Source: Lentisphaeria bacterium
GTDB lineage: Bacteria; Verrucomicrobiota; Lentisphaeria; Oligosphaerales; Oligosphaeraceae
DNA length: 64,000 bases
Assembly: GCA_016288215.1 (NCBI GenBank)
Contig: JAEEYQ010000059.1
Coordinates: 58,385-122,384, forward strand
Direction of reading: 5' to 3'
The position numbers and the translations under genes were made by a program. The notes below the pieces were generated by a model. The model had not been told where the DNA came from and did not search any database. It saw only the letters and a list, made by a program, of their open reading frames with translations. Below are positions 8,367 through 18,000 of this stretch, in pieces (the stretch's first letter is position 1; each line of letters starts with the position of its first letter).

Positions 8367-10061
8367 TCATGCCAAGGCGCAGAGCAGAACGCCCGCCGCC
8401 ACGGCGGAGCCAATGACGCCAGAGACGTTGGGACCCATGGCATGCATGAGCAGGAAGTTCTGGGGATCCTCCTCCAGCCCGACCTTGTTGACCACACGTG
8501 CGGCCATGGGCACGGCGGAGACGCCAGCGGCCCCAATCATGGGATTGATCTTGCCGCCGGAGAGTTTGCACATCAGTTTGCCCATCATGACACCGCCAGC
8601 GGTGCCGACCGCAAAGGCCACCAGACCCAATAGCAGGATGCCCAACGTCTCCATGTTCAGGAACTTATCCGCAGAGAGCTTGGAGCCGACGCAGAGGCCA
8701 AGGAAGATGGTGACGATGTTGATGAGGGCGTTCTGCGCGGTGTCGCTCAGACGGTCGGTGCACATGGACTCCTTCAGCAGGTTGCCGAGCATGATCATGC
8801 TGATGAGCGGTGCGGCTGAGGGGAGCAGCAGGCAGCAGAGCAGGGTGATGGCGATGGGGAAGACCACTTTCTCCAGTTTGGACACTTTCCGCAACTGGGA
8901 CATGCGGATCAGGCGTTCCTGCCGAGTGGTCAGCAGCCGGATGATGGGCGGCTGGATGATGGGCACCAAGGCCATGTAGGAGTAGGCGGCCACGGCAATG
9001 GAGCCGAGCAGGTTGGGGGACAGGCGGCTGGAGAGGAAGATGGCCGTGGGGCCGTCCGCGCCGCCGATGATGCCGATGGAGGCGGCGTCCTTCAAGCTGA
9101 AGTTGACTACTCCCGTGGTGCTCAGGACAATGGCGCCGATGAGGGCGAAGAAGATGCCCAGCTGGGCCGCGCCGCCGAGAAGGGCGGTCTTGGGATTGGC
9201 GATGAGGGGACCGAAATCCGTCATGGCGCCGATGCCAAGGAAGATCAGCATGGGGTAAATGCCCAAATTGACGCCGTGGAACAGAAGGCCGAGCAGTCCG
9301 TCTGGTTCCGCGATGCCCGCCAGCGGGATGTTGCTCATGACGGCGCCGAAGCCGATGGGCAGCAGCAGCAGCGGTTCAAAGCCGCGGAAGATGGCCAAAT
9401 AGACCAGAAGCAGACCGACGCCAATCATGATGGCCTTGCCGACGCCAAGGGTCCATTCGCCATTTGCAGTCTGCTGGATGAAGGAATAGATGCCCGTCTG
9501 CTGCCACAGGCGGCTGAGCATTTCGCCGATTTTCAGCGGCGAGCTGACGGTGGGCGGCACGGAGTCGTGGGTGATGGCCTGAGGCATCATCTCAAACAGG
9601 ACATCACCAGTCTTAATGTGTTGCCCCTGAGCAAGATAGACATTAAGCACATGGAAGCCCATGGTGCTTTTCACCTCCGCCTTGCTGCGGGGCGGAACGG
9701 GAGTGCCGTCGTCAAACGTGGCGTCTTTGTCCGTCTTGATCTTCAGAATGCAGAGGGGACGGCCAGGATTGACATCTGTGTCGGCGCGGGTGGACAGCTG
9801 GTAGACGATGGCGGGAGCCGGCCAGACGTAGGTGATGCGAACCACGCCCGTAACCGGATCCTGCGAGGTCTCGAAGACGCCGTCGTTCGACTGGAAGCGA
9901 AGCGGATTTGAGACCCGCTTCAGGCTGTCGAGGGTTTCCTGCGAGTAGGAGGCGGAAGCGGAGCCTGCTTCGGCGGACAGCGGCGCCTCCTCCTGGGCAT
10001 GAAGCATGCCGGCAAGGAGCACCCATGCCAGCAGCCAGGAACGTGTTGATTTTAGATGCAT
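8367..10061 (-). CDS. oadB: Oxaloacetate decarboxylase beta subunit with exported N-terminal extension
   Basis: A 564-residue protein. Residues from about 181 ([14 protein letters not shown]) to the end are a complete beta subunit, the multi-spanning sodium pump that decarboxylates carboxybiotin. The key signatures [12 protein letters not shown] (with the essential Asp) and [18 protein letters not shown] are both present. Residues 1-180 are extra: a signal-peptide-like start ([16 protein letters not shown]), a soluble stretch, then a segment around 125-160 ([29 protein letters not shown]) that resembles half of a biotinyl/lipoyl domain without a lysine swivel. Ordinary OadB proteins of 375-430 residues lack this. 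It is last in the oadG-oadA-oadB operon. Confidence 0.95.
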   Translation of the reverse strand: MHLKSTRSWLLAWVLLAGMLHAQEEAPLSAEAGSASASYSQETLDSLKRVSNPLRFQSNDGVFETSQDPVTGVVRITYVWPAPAIVYQLSTRADTDVNPGRPLCILKIKTDKDATFDDGTPVPPRSKAEVKSTMGFHVLNVYLAQGQHIKTGDVLFEMMPQAITHDSVPPTVSSPLKIGEMLSRLWQQTGIYSFIQQTANGEWTLGVGKAIMIGVGLLLVYLAIFRGFEPLLLLPIGFGAVMSNIPLAGIAEPDGLLGLLFHGVNLGIYPMLIFLGIGAMTDFGPLIANPKTALLGGAAQLGIFFALIGAIVLSTTGVVNFSLKDAASIGIIGGADGPTAIFLSSRLSPNLLGSIAVAAYSYMALVPIIQPPIIRLLTTRQERLIRMSQLRKVSKLEKVVFPIAITLLCCLLLPSAAPLISMIMLGNLLKESMCTDRLSDTAQNALINIVTIFLGLCVGSKLSADKFLNMETLGILLLGLVAFAVGTAGGVMMGKLMCKLSGGKINPMIGAAGVSAVPMAARVVNKVGLEEDPQNFLLMHAMGPNVSGVIGSAVAAGVLLCALA

Positions 10062-10102
10062 CGTAATGCCTTATGGGTTAAGTCTTTAGATGAAAACAGC
10101 GG

Positions 10103-10127
10103 CATGCCTCCGAGAATCAGAGGCATG
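10103..10127 (-). other. Intercistronic hairpin between oadA and oadB
   Basis: CATGCCTC (10103-10110) and GAGGCATG (10120-10127) form a perfect 8-bp stem with a 9-nt loop in the 88-bp spacer between oadA and oadB. There is no T-run, so mRNA stabilisation or tuning of oadB expression is likelier than termination. Confidence 0.45.
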
Positions 10128-10149
10128 ATGGGACGACAGACGCCGATGG

Positions 10150-11967
10150 CTAGATGATGGCCACGACCTGGCCGGATTCCACGGTGTCACCCTGCGCGAC
10201 GTTGATGGCGGCGACCGTGCCGTCCGCCGTCGCCTTGATTTCCTGTTCCATCTTCATGGCCTCGATGGTGATCAGGTTGTCGCCCTTTTTGACCGCCTGG
10301 CCGATGGAGACCTCGATGCGCAGCACGGTGCCCGGCATGGGAGCGGTCACTTCCGTGCCTTTGGCGGCGGCAGCGGCAGGAGCGGCGGCGGGAGCGGCGG
10401 CCACAGGGGTGATGACGGGAGCACCGCCAGGAATGACCTGAACGGCATAGGGTTTGCCATTGACGACGACGGTATAGGCGGCGGGGGCATTGTTGGCCAT
10501 GGTATGGGTTTCCTTCTTGGTTTCTTTGGAGGTTGTGGCGTCGGAGACAAAGCGGCAGCCCATGGGGCGGGCGCCTTTGAGGAATTTCAGCCCCTTGGGA
10601 TCGGCGGCTTCATCGCAAGTCGCGATGATGAAGACATTTTCGTCTGTGATGGGGAGATTGTTCTCCTTGAGGACCTGCTCCGCATGGGCGCGGCCAAGAT
10701 TCGGATTTTTGTCGTTCAGGTCCCGCGGATTTTCGGTGGTGGGCTCCAGCTTCAGCTGTTGGGCGGCCAGCTTGACGATTTCGGGATCCGGCTCCGCGGG
10801 AGTCTTGCCGAAATAGCCGAGAACCATGCGGCCATAGCCTTTGGTGATGGTCTTCCAAGGCCCTTGCATGACATTCGCAAATGCCTGCTGGAAATAGAAT
10901 TGCGACACGGGGGTCACGGATGTCCCGAAACCGCCCTTTTCCACGACTTCGCGCATGGCGGCGACCACTTCGGGGAAGCGGTCCAGGCAATTGTTGTCCC
11001 GCATCATCTGGGTATTGGCAGTGAGGGCGCCGCCGGGCAGGGGGCACAGGGTGATGAGGGGGTTCGTGGTCTTGGCCTCGGGGGGCAGCATGTATTTGGC
11101 CATGCACTTTTTGAAGATTTCCTCCACCTTGAGGATCTTCTCCGCATCGATGTCCAACGTGTAGTCCGTGCCTTTGAAGGCGTGCCACATGGTGAGAATG
11201 TCGGGCTGGCCGGTGCCGCCGGACATGGGGGCCATGGACAGGTCGATGATTTCCGCGCCGCCTTCGATGGCCGCCATGTAGCAGGCCACGGACATGTCAG
11301 CGGTGTCATGGGTGTGCATTTCGATGGGGCAGTCCTTTTTGCCGGCGGCGTCCAGCATTTCGCGGCAGCGGCGGACGGTTTCGCGGATGATGCTTGGCGG
11401 GGTGGTTCCGGAGGCGTCCTTGAAGCAGAGGCTGTCAAAGGGGACGCCATCGGCAAGGATCTGCTCCAGAATGCGGCAGTAGAAGGAGGGGCTGTGCGCC
11501 TCCGTGTCCATGTTGGGCGGCAGTCCCATCATGGTGATGGTGGTCTGATGCTTCAGCCCATGCTGCGAGATGCAGCGGCCGCTGTAGCTGATGTTGCGGA
11601 TGTCGTTGAGGGCGTCGAAGTTACGAATGGTGGTCATGCCGTGTTTCTTGAACATTTTGGCATGCAGGTCGATGATGTCGCTGGACTGGGAGGAGAGTCC
11701 GACCACATTGACGCCACGGGCGAGAGTCTGGAGGTTCACGTCTGGTCCCACGGCCTTGCGGATGGTGTCCATGGAGTCAAAGGCGTCTTCCCCGCAGTAG
11801 AAATAGGGGCTTTGGAAACGGGCTCCGCCACCGACCTCCAGATGAGTGAAGCCGGCTTCCACGGCCGCCTCAAGGGCCGGCAGAAAGTCAGCGGTGACCA
11901 CACGTGCCCCAATGACGGACTGGAAGCCATCACGGAACGAGGTGTCCATGAAACGAATCTTTTTCAT
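10150..11967 (-). CDS. oadA: Oxaloacetate decarboxylase alpha subunit with biotin-carrier domain
   Basis: A 605-residue cytoplasmic carboxyltransferase that moves CO2 from oxaloacetate (or a related acid) to biotin. The N-terminal TIM barrel has DTSFRDGFQS in place of the common DTTLRDAHQS, and a metal-binding HTHDT. The PYC/OADA domain follows. An Ala/Pro linker precedes the biotinyl domain, whose EAMKM carries the biotinylated lysine at residue 572, 33 residues from the C-terminus. Within the gene, codon 490 is an ATG preceded by AAGGAAA, just where the biotinyl part starts (MANNAPAAYTVVV), so a free carrier of 116 residues could be made. The gene is the middle member of oadG-oadA-oadB. Confidence 0.95.
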   Translation of the reverse strand: MKKIRFMDTSFRDGFQSVIGARVVTADFLPALEAAVEAGFTHLEVGGGARFQSPYFYCGEDAFDSMDTIRKAVGPDVNLQTLARGVNVVGLSSQSSDIIDLHAKMFKKHGMTTIRNFDALNDIRNISYSGRCISQHGLKHQTTITMMGLPPNMDTEAHSPSFYCRILEQILADGVPFDSLCFKDASGTTPPSIIRETVRRCREMLDAAGKKDCPIEMHTHDTADMSVACYMAAIEGGAEIIDLSMAPMSGGTGQPDILTMWHAFKGTDYTLDIDAEKILKVEEIFKKCMAKYMLPPEAKTTNPLITLCPLPGGALTANTQMMRDNNCLDRFPEVVAAMREVVEKGGFGTSVTPVSQFYFQQAFANVMQGPWKTITKGYGRMVLGYFGKTPAEPDPEIVKLAAQQLKLEPTTENPRDLNDKNPNLGRAHAEQVLKENNLPITDENVFIIATCDEAADPKGLKFLKGARPMGCRFVSDATTSKETKKETHTMANNAPAAYTVVVNGKPYAVQVIPGGAPVITPVAAAPAAAPAAAAAKGTEVTAPMPGTVLRIEVSIGQAVKKGDNLITIEAMKMEQEIKATADGTVAAINVAQGDTVESGQVVAII

Positions 11968-12060
11968 CAGTTTGAATTTCCTTCTTTACAGCTGATAGGG
12001 CCTATATTAGAATAACTTGCGCAAAAAAAAGGGCGGAAGGGCTTCCCTGTGGAAAGCGCT

Positions 12061-12336
12061 TCAGCCCTGATAGTGTTGGATGGCGGCGATGATGGCGGCG
12101 ACCACGGCGGTGTCTTCGGCCTCCGGTTCCGCGACGGCCTTCGGTTTGGCGGGAGCGGCGGGTTTGGGCACCTTCTTCGGGGCGGGTTCCGGCAGCAGAT
12201 AGGCGAATTTCGCCGTCCATTTGGAGGAGAGATTGGTGAAAATGACCTGTACAATAAGGAAGAGGAACGTCATGCCCATGCCTGAAACCATGAGAATCAG
12301 GCTGCTTTTGAGCAGATCAAGATTTTCAGCACTCAT
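12061..12336 (-). CDS. oadG: Oxaloacetate decarboxylase gamma subunit
   Basis: A 91-residue membrane anchor, first gene of the oad operon. It has one transmembrane helix near residues 10-33 (SSLILMVSGMGMTFLFLIV), a Pro/Ala/Lys linker, and the usual C-terminal AEDTAVVAAIIAAIQHY segment that contacts the alpha subunit. Length and layout are typical of OadG. AGGAC lies 8 bases before the ATG, and a TATAAA-type sequence and a 25-bp near-palindrome (12373-12397) lie upstream. In the 93-bp spacer before oadA the minus-strand transcript can pair AGGGCT with AGCCCT, followed a few bases later by eight T residues. This could act as a partial attenuator setting subunit ratios. Confidence 0.92.
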   Translation of the reverse strand: MSAENLDLLKSSLILMVSGMGMTFLFLIVQVIFTNLSSKWTAKFAYLLPEPAPKKVPKPAAPAKPKAVAEPEAEDTAVVAAIIAAIQHYQG

Positions 12337-12372
12337 GCTCTTGTCCTTTTTGCTATTGGGAATCTTTATTTA

Positions 12373-12397
12373 TAACTCATTGATTCCCAGTAAGTTA
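12373..12397. promoter_or_regulatory. 25-bp near-palindrome, copy 1 of 3
   Basis: The outer arms TAACT and AGTTA frame the core ATTGAT. Two further copies with the same 25-bp length lie at 20504-20528 and 63882-63906. This copy is centred about 49 bp upstream of the oadG start, close to a TATAAA-like sequence. A regulator site or a small dispersed repeat are both possible. Confidence 0.5.
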
Positions 12398-12570
12398 GAT
12401 GGAATATACCTAGCCGTCGCCCAGAAGGGCATCCCGAAAAAAGAAATTCACTTAATGTACCATCTCAAAGCGGAATTGTCTATGAATTATGTTGATAAAA
12501 AATCACAATTCGGTAGGGAGACCACGGAATCAGCGATTGATATGTCCCGTGTCTTGCGTCATGTCGATTG

Positions 12571-12689
12571 GAGAAGAGTGAAAAGTGAAAGGTGAAAAGT
12601 GAAAGGTGAAAAGTGAAAGGTGAAAAGTGAAGAGTGAAAAGAGAAGAGTGAAAAGTGAAGAGTGAAAAGTGAAAAGTGAAAAGTGAAGC
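12571..12689 (+). repeat. Heptamer array, GTGAAAA family (17 units)
   Basis: Seventeen contiguous 7-bp units, mostly GTGAAAA, GTGAAAG or GTGAAGA, with no break in period. It fills much of the 12337-12740 gap between the oad promoter and the end of the Agl23-like gene. Shorter sequences of the same family run in the opposite orientation at 53727-53767. Apart from this array and the oad upstream region, I see nothing in the gap. Confidence 0.9.
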
Positions 12690-12740
12690 TCGAAGAGAAA
12701 AGTGATGATAGCTATCATGCGCAGAGGGAGTTGCGGCGGC

Positions 12741-14414
12741 TCAGGGCGTTGTCTGTGGAGTTTCCTTTTTGTAACGCAGCATCAGAAGGCAATTTGGACG
12801 AAGCCCGAAGAATTCGGCGTCATAGAGGGAGTCCGCCCAGGCGGCGACGTTCTCTTCCGTTTCGGGAGCCGTGATGATGAAATCCGGCAAGGACGTGGGG
12901 GGATTCGGGCAGGATTCTGTGTAAATTGTTTTCGGAAAGCATCTTAGGTACCACGGCATGGGCCAGGCGTTTTCCGCGGAGGTGCAGACGAGAATGGAGG
13001 GGGTTGCATTTAAGGCAAGATTTTGAATGCGTTTCTGGAGATTAAGGATGTCCCGGAGGGTATGAACGTAAGCCCACGGATTACGGGGGTCGGCGCAGAA
13101 GCGAGTGTTGGTCAGCCGGTTCAGCTGGGTCAGCTGCCAGAGGCCTCCGAAAAGGATGAACAGCATAAAGCCTTTCCATAACCGCTTGGGGAAGAGGGAG
13201 AAAAGCATATTGGCACCGATGCCGGCCAGCAGGATGAACTCATAGTGGAAGCCAAGAGCGCACCATGGGGTTTTGTAGGAAAGGAGGGAATAGAGCAGAG
13301 CGTGGGTGACGGCGTGGACCGCCAGCAGACGAGTGAACGGCAGGGACAGCCCATGGGGGCGGCGGACATGGGGAAGGCAGGTTGCAAGTCCCGCAATGGC
13401 AAATAGATAGATGATGGCTTCGCTCCAGCGGGGGCCGGGGGCGGCTTTGAACCAAAGCAGTCGGTTCCAGTAGAACAGGATGGAATGGCGGTGCGGGTTG
13501 TCCGAAACAGCCTTTTCAGCATAGAGATGAAACGCGCGGAAGAAGTCCAAGAGCCCCTTCCAAGTGGATAATCCGTTGGTGAAGATGACGATAAGGCAAA
13601 GAAGGGCGGTACCGCCGACAGTCAACATCAGCAGGAGAAGTGGCCGTTGCCGTCGCAGCCAAGAGGGCACGGTGGATGTCGTTGAGAAGTCTGTCTGAGG
13701 GGAAGGGCTTTCTTGAAGACGACCATTGGGGATGCCAATCCAACGGAAGGCCAGAAGGGCTGGAAGGAAGGCGGCGGCCCAGAGGGTCCATGTTTCTTTG
13801 GTGGCCATGGCCAAGCCAAGGGCCAGACCGGCCCCGATGGCATGGGGCAAGGTTCGGAAGCGGAGGGTGTTCCATAGCTTAAATGCCGTAATGGCAAGGA
13901 AATAGACAAGGAGGGTCTCCTGAATGAAATACCGTGAATAATAGGTGCACATGGGGGAGACCGCCGCCAGAAGGGCCGCGCTGGCGAGGGCGAAAGGGGG
14001 CAGGGTGCCCGTCAAAGCGGTCAGACTCATGATGAGCAGACCGCTGAACAGGACAGGCAGAAGGCGGAACGAGGACTCCGTCGGCGGCGGGGAGAGAACC
14101 ATGCCTTTCGCTGTATCTTGTTCTGTGGCAGAGGATAAGCTCTTGCAGACACGGAGCAGTGGCAAGGCAATGGCATAAAGCGTGGGGCCATGGTGGTCGC
14201 TGGCGTCATAGTGGTAGGGCGTTCCCTCCAACATGTCCAGACAGCGGACCGCCTGATTGGCCTCATCGTGGTGCATGGGCCGCTCGGACAAGCGGACGCA
14301 GCGCAGCCCAACGGTCACCACGGCGATGCAGATGAGCAGGACGCACGTCAGCCGTTGGGACGTTTTTTCCTTTAATCCTATATATATAGTGGAATCAGGG
14401 CCTCTCATAACCAT
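12741..14414 (-). CDS. Agl23-type (TIGR03663) multi-spanning glycosyltransferase
   Basis: A 557-residue integral membrane protein with about ten hydrophobic helices. The N-terminal loop MHHDEANQAVRCLDML and the YDASDHHGPTLY, SPMCTYYSRYFIQETLL and TKETW motifs are those of the TIGR03663 family. Those proteins are related to GT39/ArnT, and their acidic loop residues bind metal and a polyprenyl-phosphate sugar. The likely role is sugar transfer on the outer face of the inner membrane to lipid or protein; the acceptor is unknown. It is a single gene on the minus strand, divergent from the FolK-like gene. A heptamer repeat array lies beyond its 3' end. Confidence 0.85.
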   Translation of the reverse strand: MVMRGPDSTIYIGLKEKTSQRLTCVLLICIAVVTVGLRCVRLSERPMHHDEANQAVRCLDMLEGTPYHYDASDHHGPTLYAIALPLLRVCKSLSSATEQDTAKGMVLSPPPTESSFRLLPVLFSGLLIMSLTALTGTLPPFALASAALLAAVSPMCTYYSRYFIQETLLVYFLAITAFKLWNTLRFRTLPHAIGAGLALGLAMATKETWTLWAAAFLPALLAFRWIGIPNGRLQESPSPQTDFSTTSTVPSWLRRQRPLLLLMLTVGGTALLCLIVIFTNGLSTWKGLLDFFRAFHLYAEKAVSDNPHRHSILFYWNRLLWFKAAPGPRWSEAIIYLFAIAGLATCLPHVRRPHGLSLPFTRLLAVHAVTHALLYSLLSYKTPWCALGFHYEFILLAGIGANMLFSLFPKRLWKGFMLFILFGGLWQLTQLNRLTNTRFCADPRNPWAYVHTLRDILNLQKRIQNLALNATPSILVCTSAENAWPMPWYLRCFPKTIYTESCPNPPTSLPDFIITAPETEENVAAWADSLYDAEFFGLRPNCLLMLRYKKETPQTTP

Positions 14415-14663
14415 TAATATATGTCAGACGAAGGACATTTTCCATCTTTTGGGCCACATTCCACGGGATGATTGAGGCAAAACAAGACAAGACTTCCACG
14501 ATGGATCCAGACCATGATTCATCGACGAGAGGGCCGTCGTGCCGTCGGCGAATTTTGGATTTGCGCTGTAACACCTTGAAAAATCGTGAGCAGGATATAT
14601 TTTAGGCATAGGTAAATTGTGCAGAGGCGCAGGAGGCATTTGACGGAGGGGAAGGAGGCCGTT

Positions 14664-15035
14664 GTGGGAGAGAGGCCAGTCATCGTGGGATTGGGAAGCA
14701 ATGCCACTGATGGAAAGGCGAACGTGTCCATGGCATTGGAACAGCTGCAGACGCGCTTTGGCGTGCTGCGTCAGGGCCGTTGGGTGGTTTCCGCCGACGT
14801 CCATGGAGGGCCACGGCGCTACGTGAACACGGTCGCCTTGTTTTGGACCGAGGAGGGCGAGGCGGCGGTTCGCGAAGGCCTCAAGGCCCTTGAGACGCAC
14901 ATGGGACGAGTTCGCGGCGGCGAAGAGGTCTGCATTGATCTGGACTTGCTGGCCTACGGGGATTGGTTTTCCAATGAGCTCTGGCAACGGGAATATAATC
15001 GTAAAGCATTGATGGGATTGGTTTTGGGAGAGTGA
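14664..15035 (+). CDS. folK: FolK-like (HPPK) protein, short and divergent
   Basis: The motifs GLGSN, ETHMGRVRG and CIDLDLLAYGD are those of 6-hydroxymethyl-7,8-dihydropterin pyrophosphokinase, which makes the diphosphate used in folate synthesis. I place the start at GTG 14664, because GGAGG lies 6-8 bases upstream and the family begins a few residues before GLGSN; this gives 123 residues. That is short for HPPK (about 160). The mobile-loop region is replaced by WVVSADVHGGPRRYVNTV, and the C-terminal part after the YGD motif is clipped. It may be a reduced or altered enzyme. Its stop lies 45 bp before the kinase start. Confidence 0.65.
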   Translation: MGERPVIVGLGSNATDGKANVSMALEQLQTRFGVLRQGRWVVSADVHGGPRRYVNTVALFWTEEGEAAVREGLKALETHMGRVRGGEEVCIDLDLLAYGDWFSNELWQREYNRKALMGLVLGE

Positions 15036-15079
15036 CGGAAAATGGCTTCCGCCATTTGCGCCTCTCAGGACATGAAACG

Positions 15080-18000
15080 ATGAACGAGCGGCTGGACATT
15101 GAGATAGGCACGGAGATTGCCGGCTTTCGCATTGAACGGGAGCTGGGCCGTGGGGCCATGGCGGTGGTCTACCTTGCCCGTCAGCAGGACCTGGACCGCC
15201 AGGTGGCGCTGAAACTGCTGCCGCCGTCTTTGGCGAAGGACGAGGACTATATCCGCCGGTTTCGAAACGAGGCGCGCTCCGTGGCGTCGCTGCTGCACCC
15301 CCACATCGTCCAGATCTTTCAGGCCGGCGTGACGGAAGAGGGACTCCATTACCTCAGCATGGAATACATCGACGGCCCCACGCTGTTGGAGCGCATCCGC
15401 AAGCAGGGGCCTCTGCCCATCATCGACGTTCTGGACATTGCCATAGACATCGCGGACGCCTTGGCCAGCGGTTGGCGCCATCAGATGCTGACTCATGGGG
15501 ACATCAAGCCGGAGAACATCATGCAAACGGCCGCCGGAAGGGTCAAACTGGCGGATTTCGGGCTGGCCCGGGTCAGTGGCCATGACTATGTGGGCGACGA
15601 GGTGATGGTGACCCCATGGTATGCGGCCCCCGAACTGCTCAACGGACAGCTGAAGGCGGGTAACTGCCAAAGCGACATCTATGCCTTCGGCGCCACATTC
15701 TACCATGCCCTTGTCGGCCGTCCTCCCTTCCCTTCAGAAGACCCGAAGACGGTCATTCATGGACATTTGACGGAGACGCCGGAGCCGATTGCCGCCTTGC
15801 GACCGGACACGCCGCCGCCTTTGGCCGAACTGCTGGAGCGCATGCTGGCAAAGGAGCCCGCCGAGCGGCCGGCGGACTGGGAGGAGGTCCTTGCAGAACT
15901 AAAGCCGGTCCGTGAGGCGCTGATTTTATCACAACATATTGATAATGAGGATGTTACAATAGAAGAGCAGAGCCGATTCAGCCGCCTTGCGACATGGACG
16001 ATCCGCCTGGTCAATGTCATCTTGGCGGGGGTGCTTCTGCTTCTTCTGGGGCTGGCGCTCATCACCACAGGCAAGGCCGCTGAAGAACCGCGGCAGGATG
16101 ATGTCTATATTGCAAAGCATCATAACCTTGTGGAAATTCCCCTGTCCCTTACCCATGCGCAATTGGAGCTGGAGGCGTACTGGACCGCCGCGCTGTATCT
16201 GGCGGAGTGGACATACGAGCCGAACAATCCACGGAGCTGGGAGACGCTCTTTGGCAAATTCGACGATTGGATGTCCCAATACAAATTCAGCGACTATGCC
16301 GTTTATGTTGACTTTCTGCAGAAATCGGCCATTCCTGCCCTTGGGGAGTTGAGCCAGATTCTTGCAGTTGATTCAAAAGCCATTGAAGGAGAAACACTTA
16401 AAGAAGAAGATGGGGTGAAGTACACCTTTGGCGGCATGGCAGATGGACTGTTTGTCATCCATGAAATTCGGCGGCATGGGAAGCTGACCGTGCGCATGGA
16501 TTGGGCCGCCTTGATGAAAGCCGGCTATCTGGACACCATGGTGACCATGGTCGGTGACCTGTTCAACGGAGATGCCTACCGCCTTCGGCCATATTTAGCA
16601 TATCTTGTTCTTGTGCAACATGTTGAAGAGGACTTTCCGTTGCTGGAAGGCGTTCAGGATCTCCAAATGCGGATGCAATGGCAGCAGATTTGCCGTTGGT
16701 GTCAGGCGAAGGAGAACCAACGGCGGAGCCTGGAGGACATACGGCGGTGGAGGCGGCTTCGTCGTCTGTGCGGCCGCGGAAGTTTTTTGGAGGCGTACAA
16801 GCTGGCGCGGGAGCTGCATCCAATCTTGTCGGCGGCCATGCGGCCTCTGGAGCCGGCCCTTGTGGAAATCGAAAAGACCTGTGAGGAGCTGATTCCGGAG
16901 AACCGTGGAGGCGAGATGGTTCGGGAGAGCCTGCAAAGTCTCCGGCAAGGGGACGGCTATGGCGCCCTGGCCTTGGCTCTTGGGGCTTCTGCCCGCTATG
17001 GCAACAGTCGGCTGCCTGAGGCGGAGAAGGAAGGCAACCGCCGGATGATTGAAAAGGCTTTGGAGCAGATTGAGCCGGGCATGGGCAAGGTCGCGGAGGG
17101 CAGGACGGCCGCCATGGTGGGCTTGGCCATGGTGCGTCCGCAGAATGAACGATGGCCCTGCGGAAGCCTGCTGGCTTTGCGCAGGGGGGCCGCCGGCGGT
17201 CGGCCGGAGACCGCTCGATGGATGGAGGCGCTTGGCTTTGCGGCCAGACTGGAGATGGGGGACTGGGCCTATCTGGCCGATCGGGACGTCTCCACGGAGG
17301 AGACATCGCCCTTTGCCGAAGAGGACATCATTGGCCAATGGACTTACGCCTATGCAAAGTCCCTTGTGGCATTGCGTTACGCTCCCTCATGGGCGGTGTG
17401 CGACGGAATGATGGCCGCCCTTGGCGCAAAGGTCTCTAGACAGGAGCGGGCCGTCTGCTGGACTCTGGCGGCCAACTATGCCCTGCTGAGACGGCGTCCC
17501 GTCGGTGCGGACAGCGAAAACTTCCTTTTCTGGACGGGAAAGGAAAAGCTTCAGGGAACCCGTGCGGAATGCAGGCGTCTAATGTATGTGACGTTGGCGG
17601 CTCTCATGGAAGGGGATCGGCGGGAGGAGGTTCAGGCGTTGCTGCCGTCCATTAAGCAGCAAGGGGCACTGTTCTTCGATGAGACGGACAACGAACTCAT
17701 GACGGAATTGTGGAGGCAGGTGAATGGGTGGCTTCAGGGGGGCGGCGACTTGCGGCTTCCCTGTCGATTGAAGGATCGGGAGCTGCCGGACATTCAGGCG
17801 CGGGTGATGTTGGCGACGGCGGGAAGGCAGTCCCTCAGCGACATCAATGACACCCTGTTCCTGAACTGGGTGGAAAGCGAAGGCGCCGGCTGGCAGCAGA
17901 TTGGCGGTGACATGGTCTACGACTGGCTGCTCCGGCGGCTGGCGCATTGTCTTGCGCAGGGCAATTTCATTCAGGCGAAACAGCTTCTGGACCGCTGCAT

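Noticed and set aside
12221..12595. Plus-strand frame antisense to oadG with a hydrophobic stretch
   Set aside because: It overlaps the well-supported oadG and its promoter and has no homologous look.
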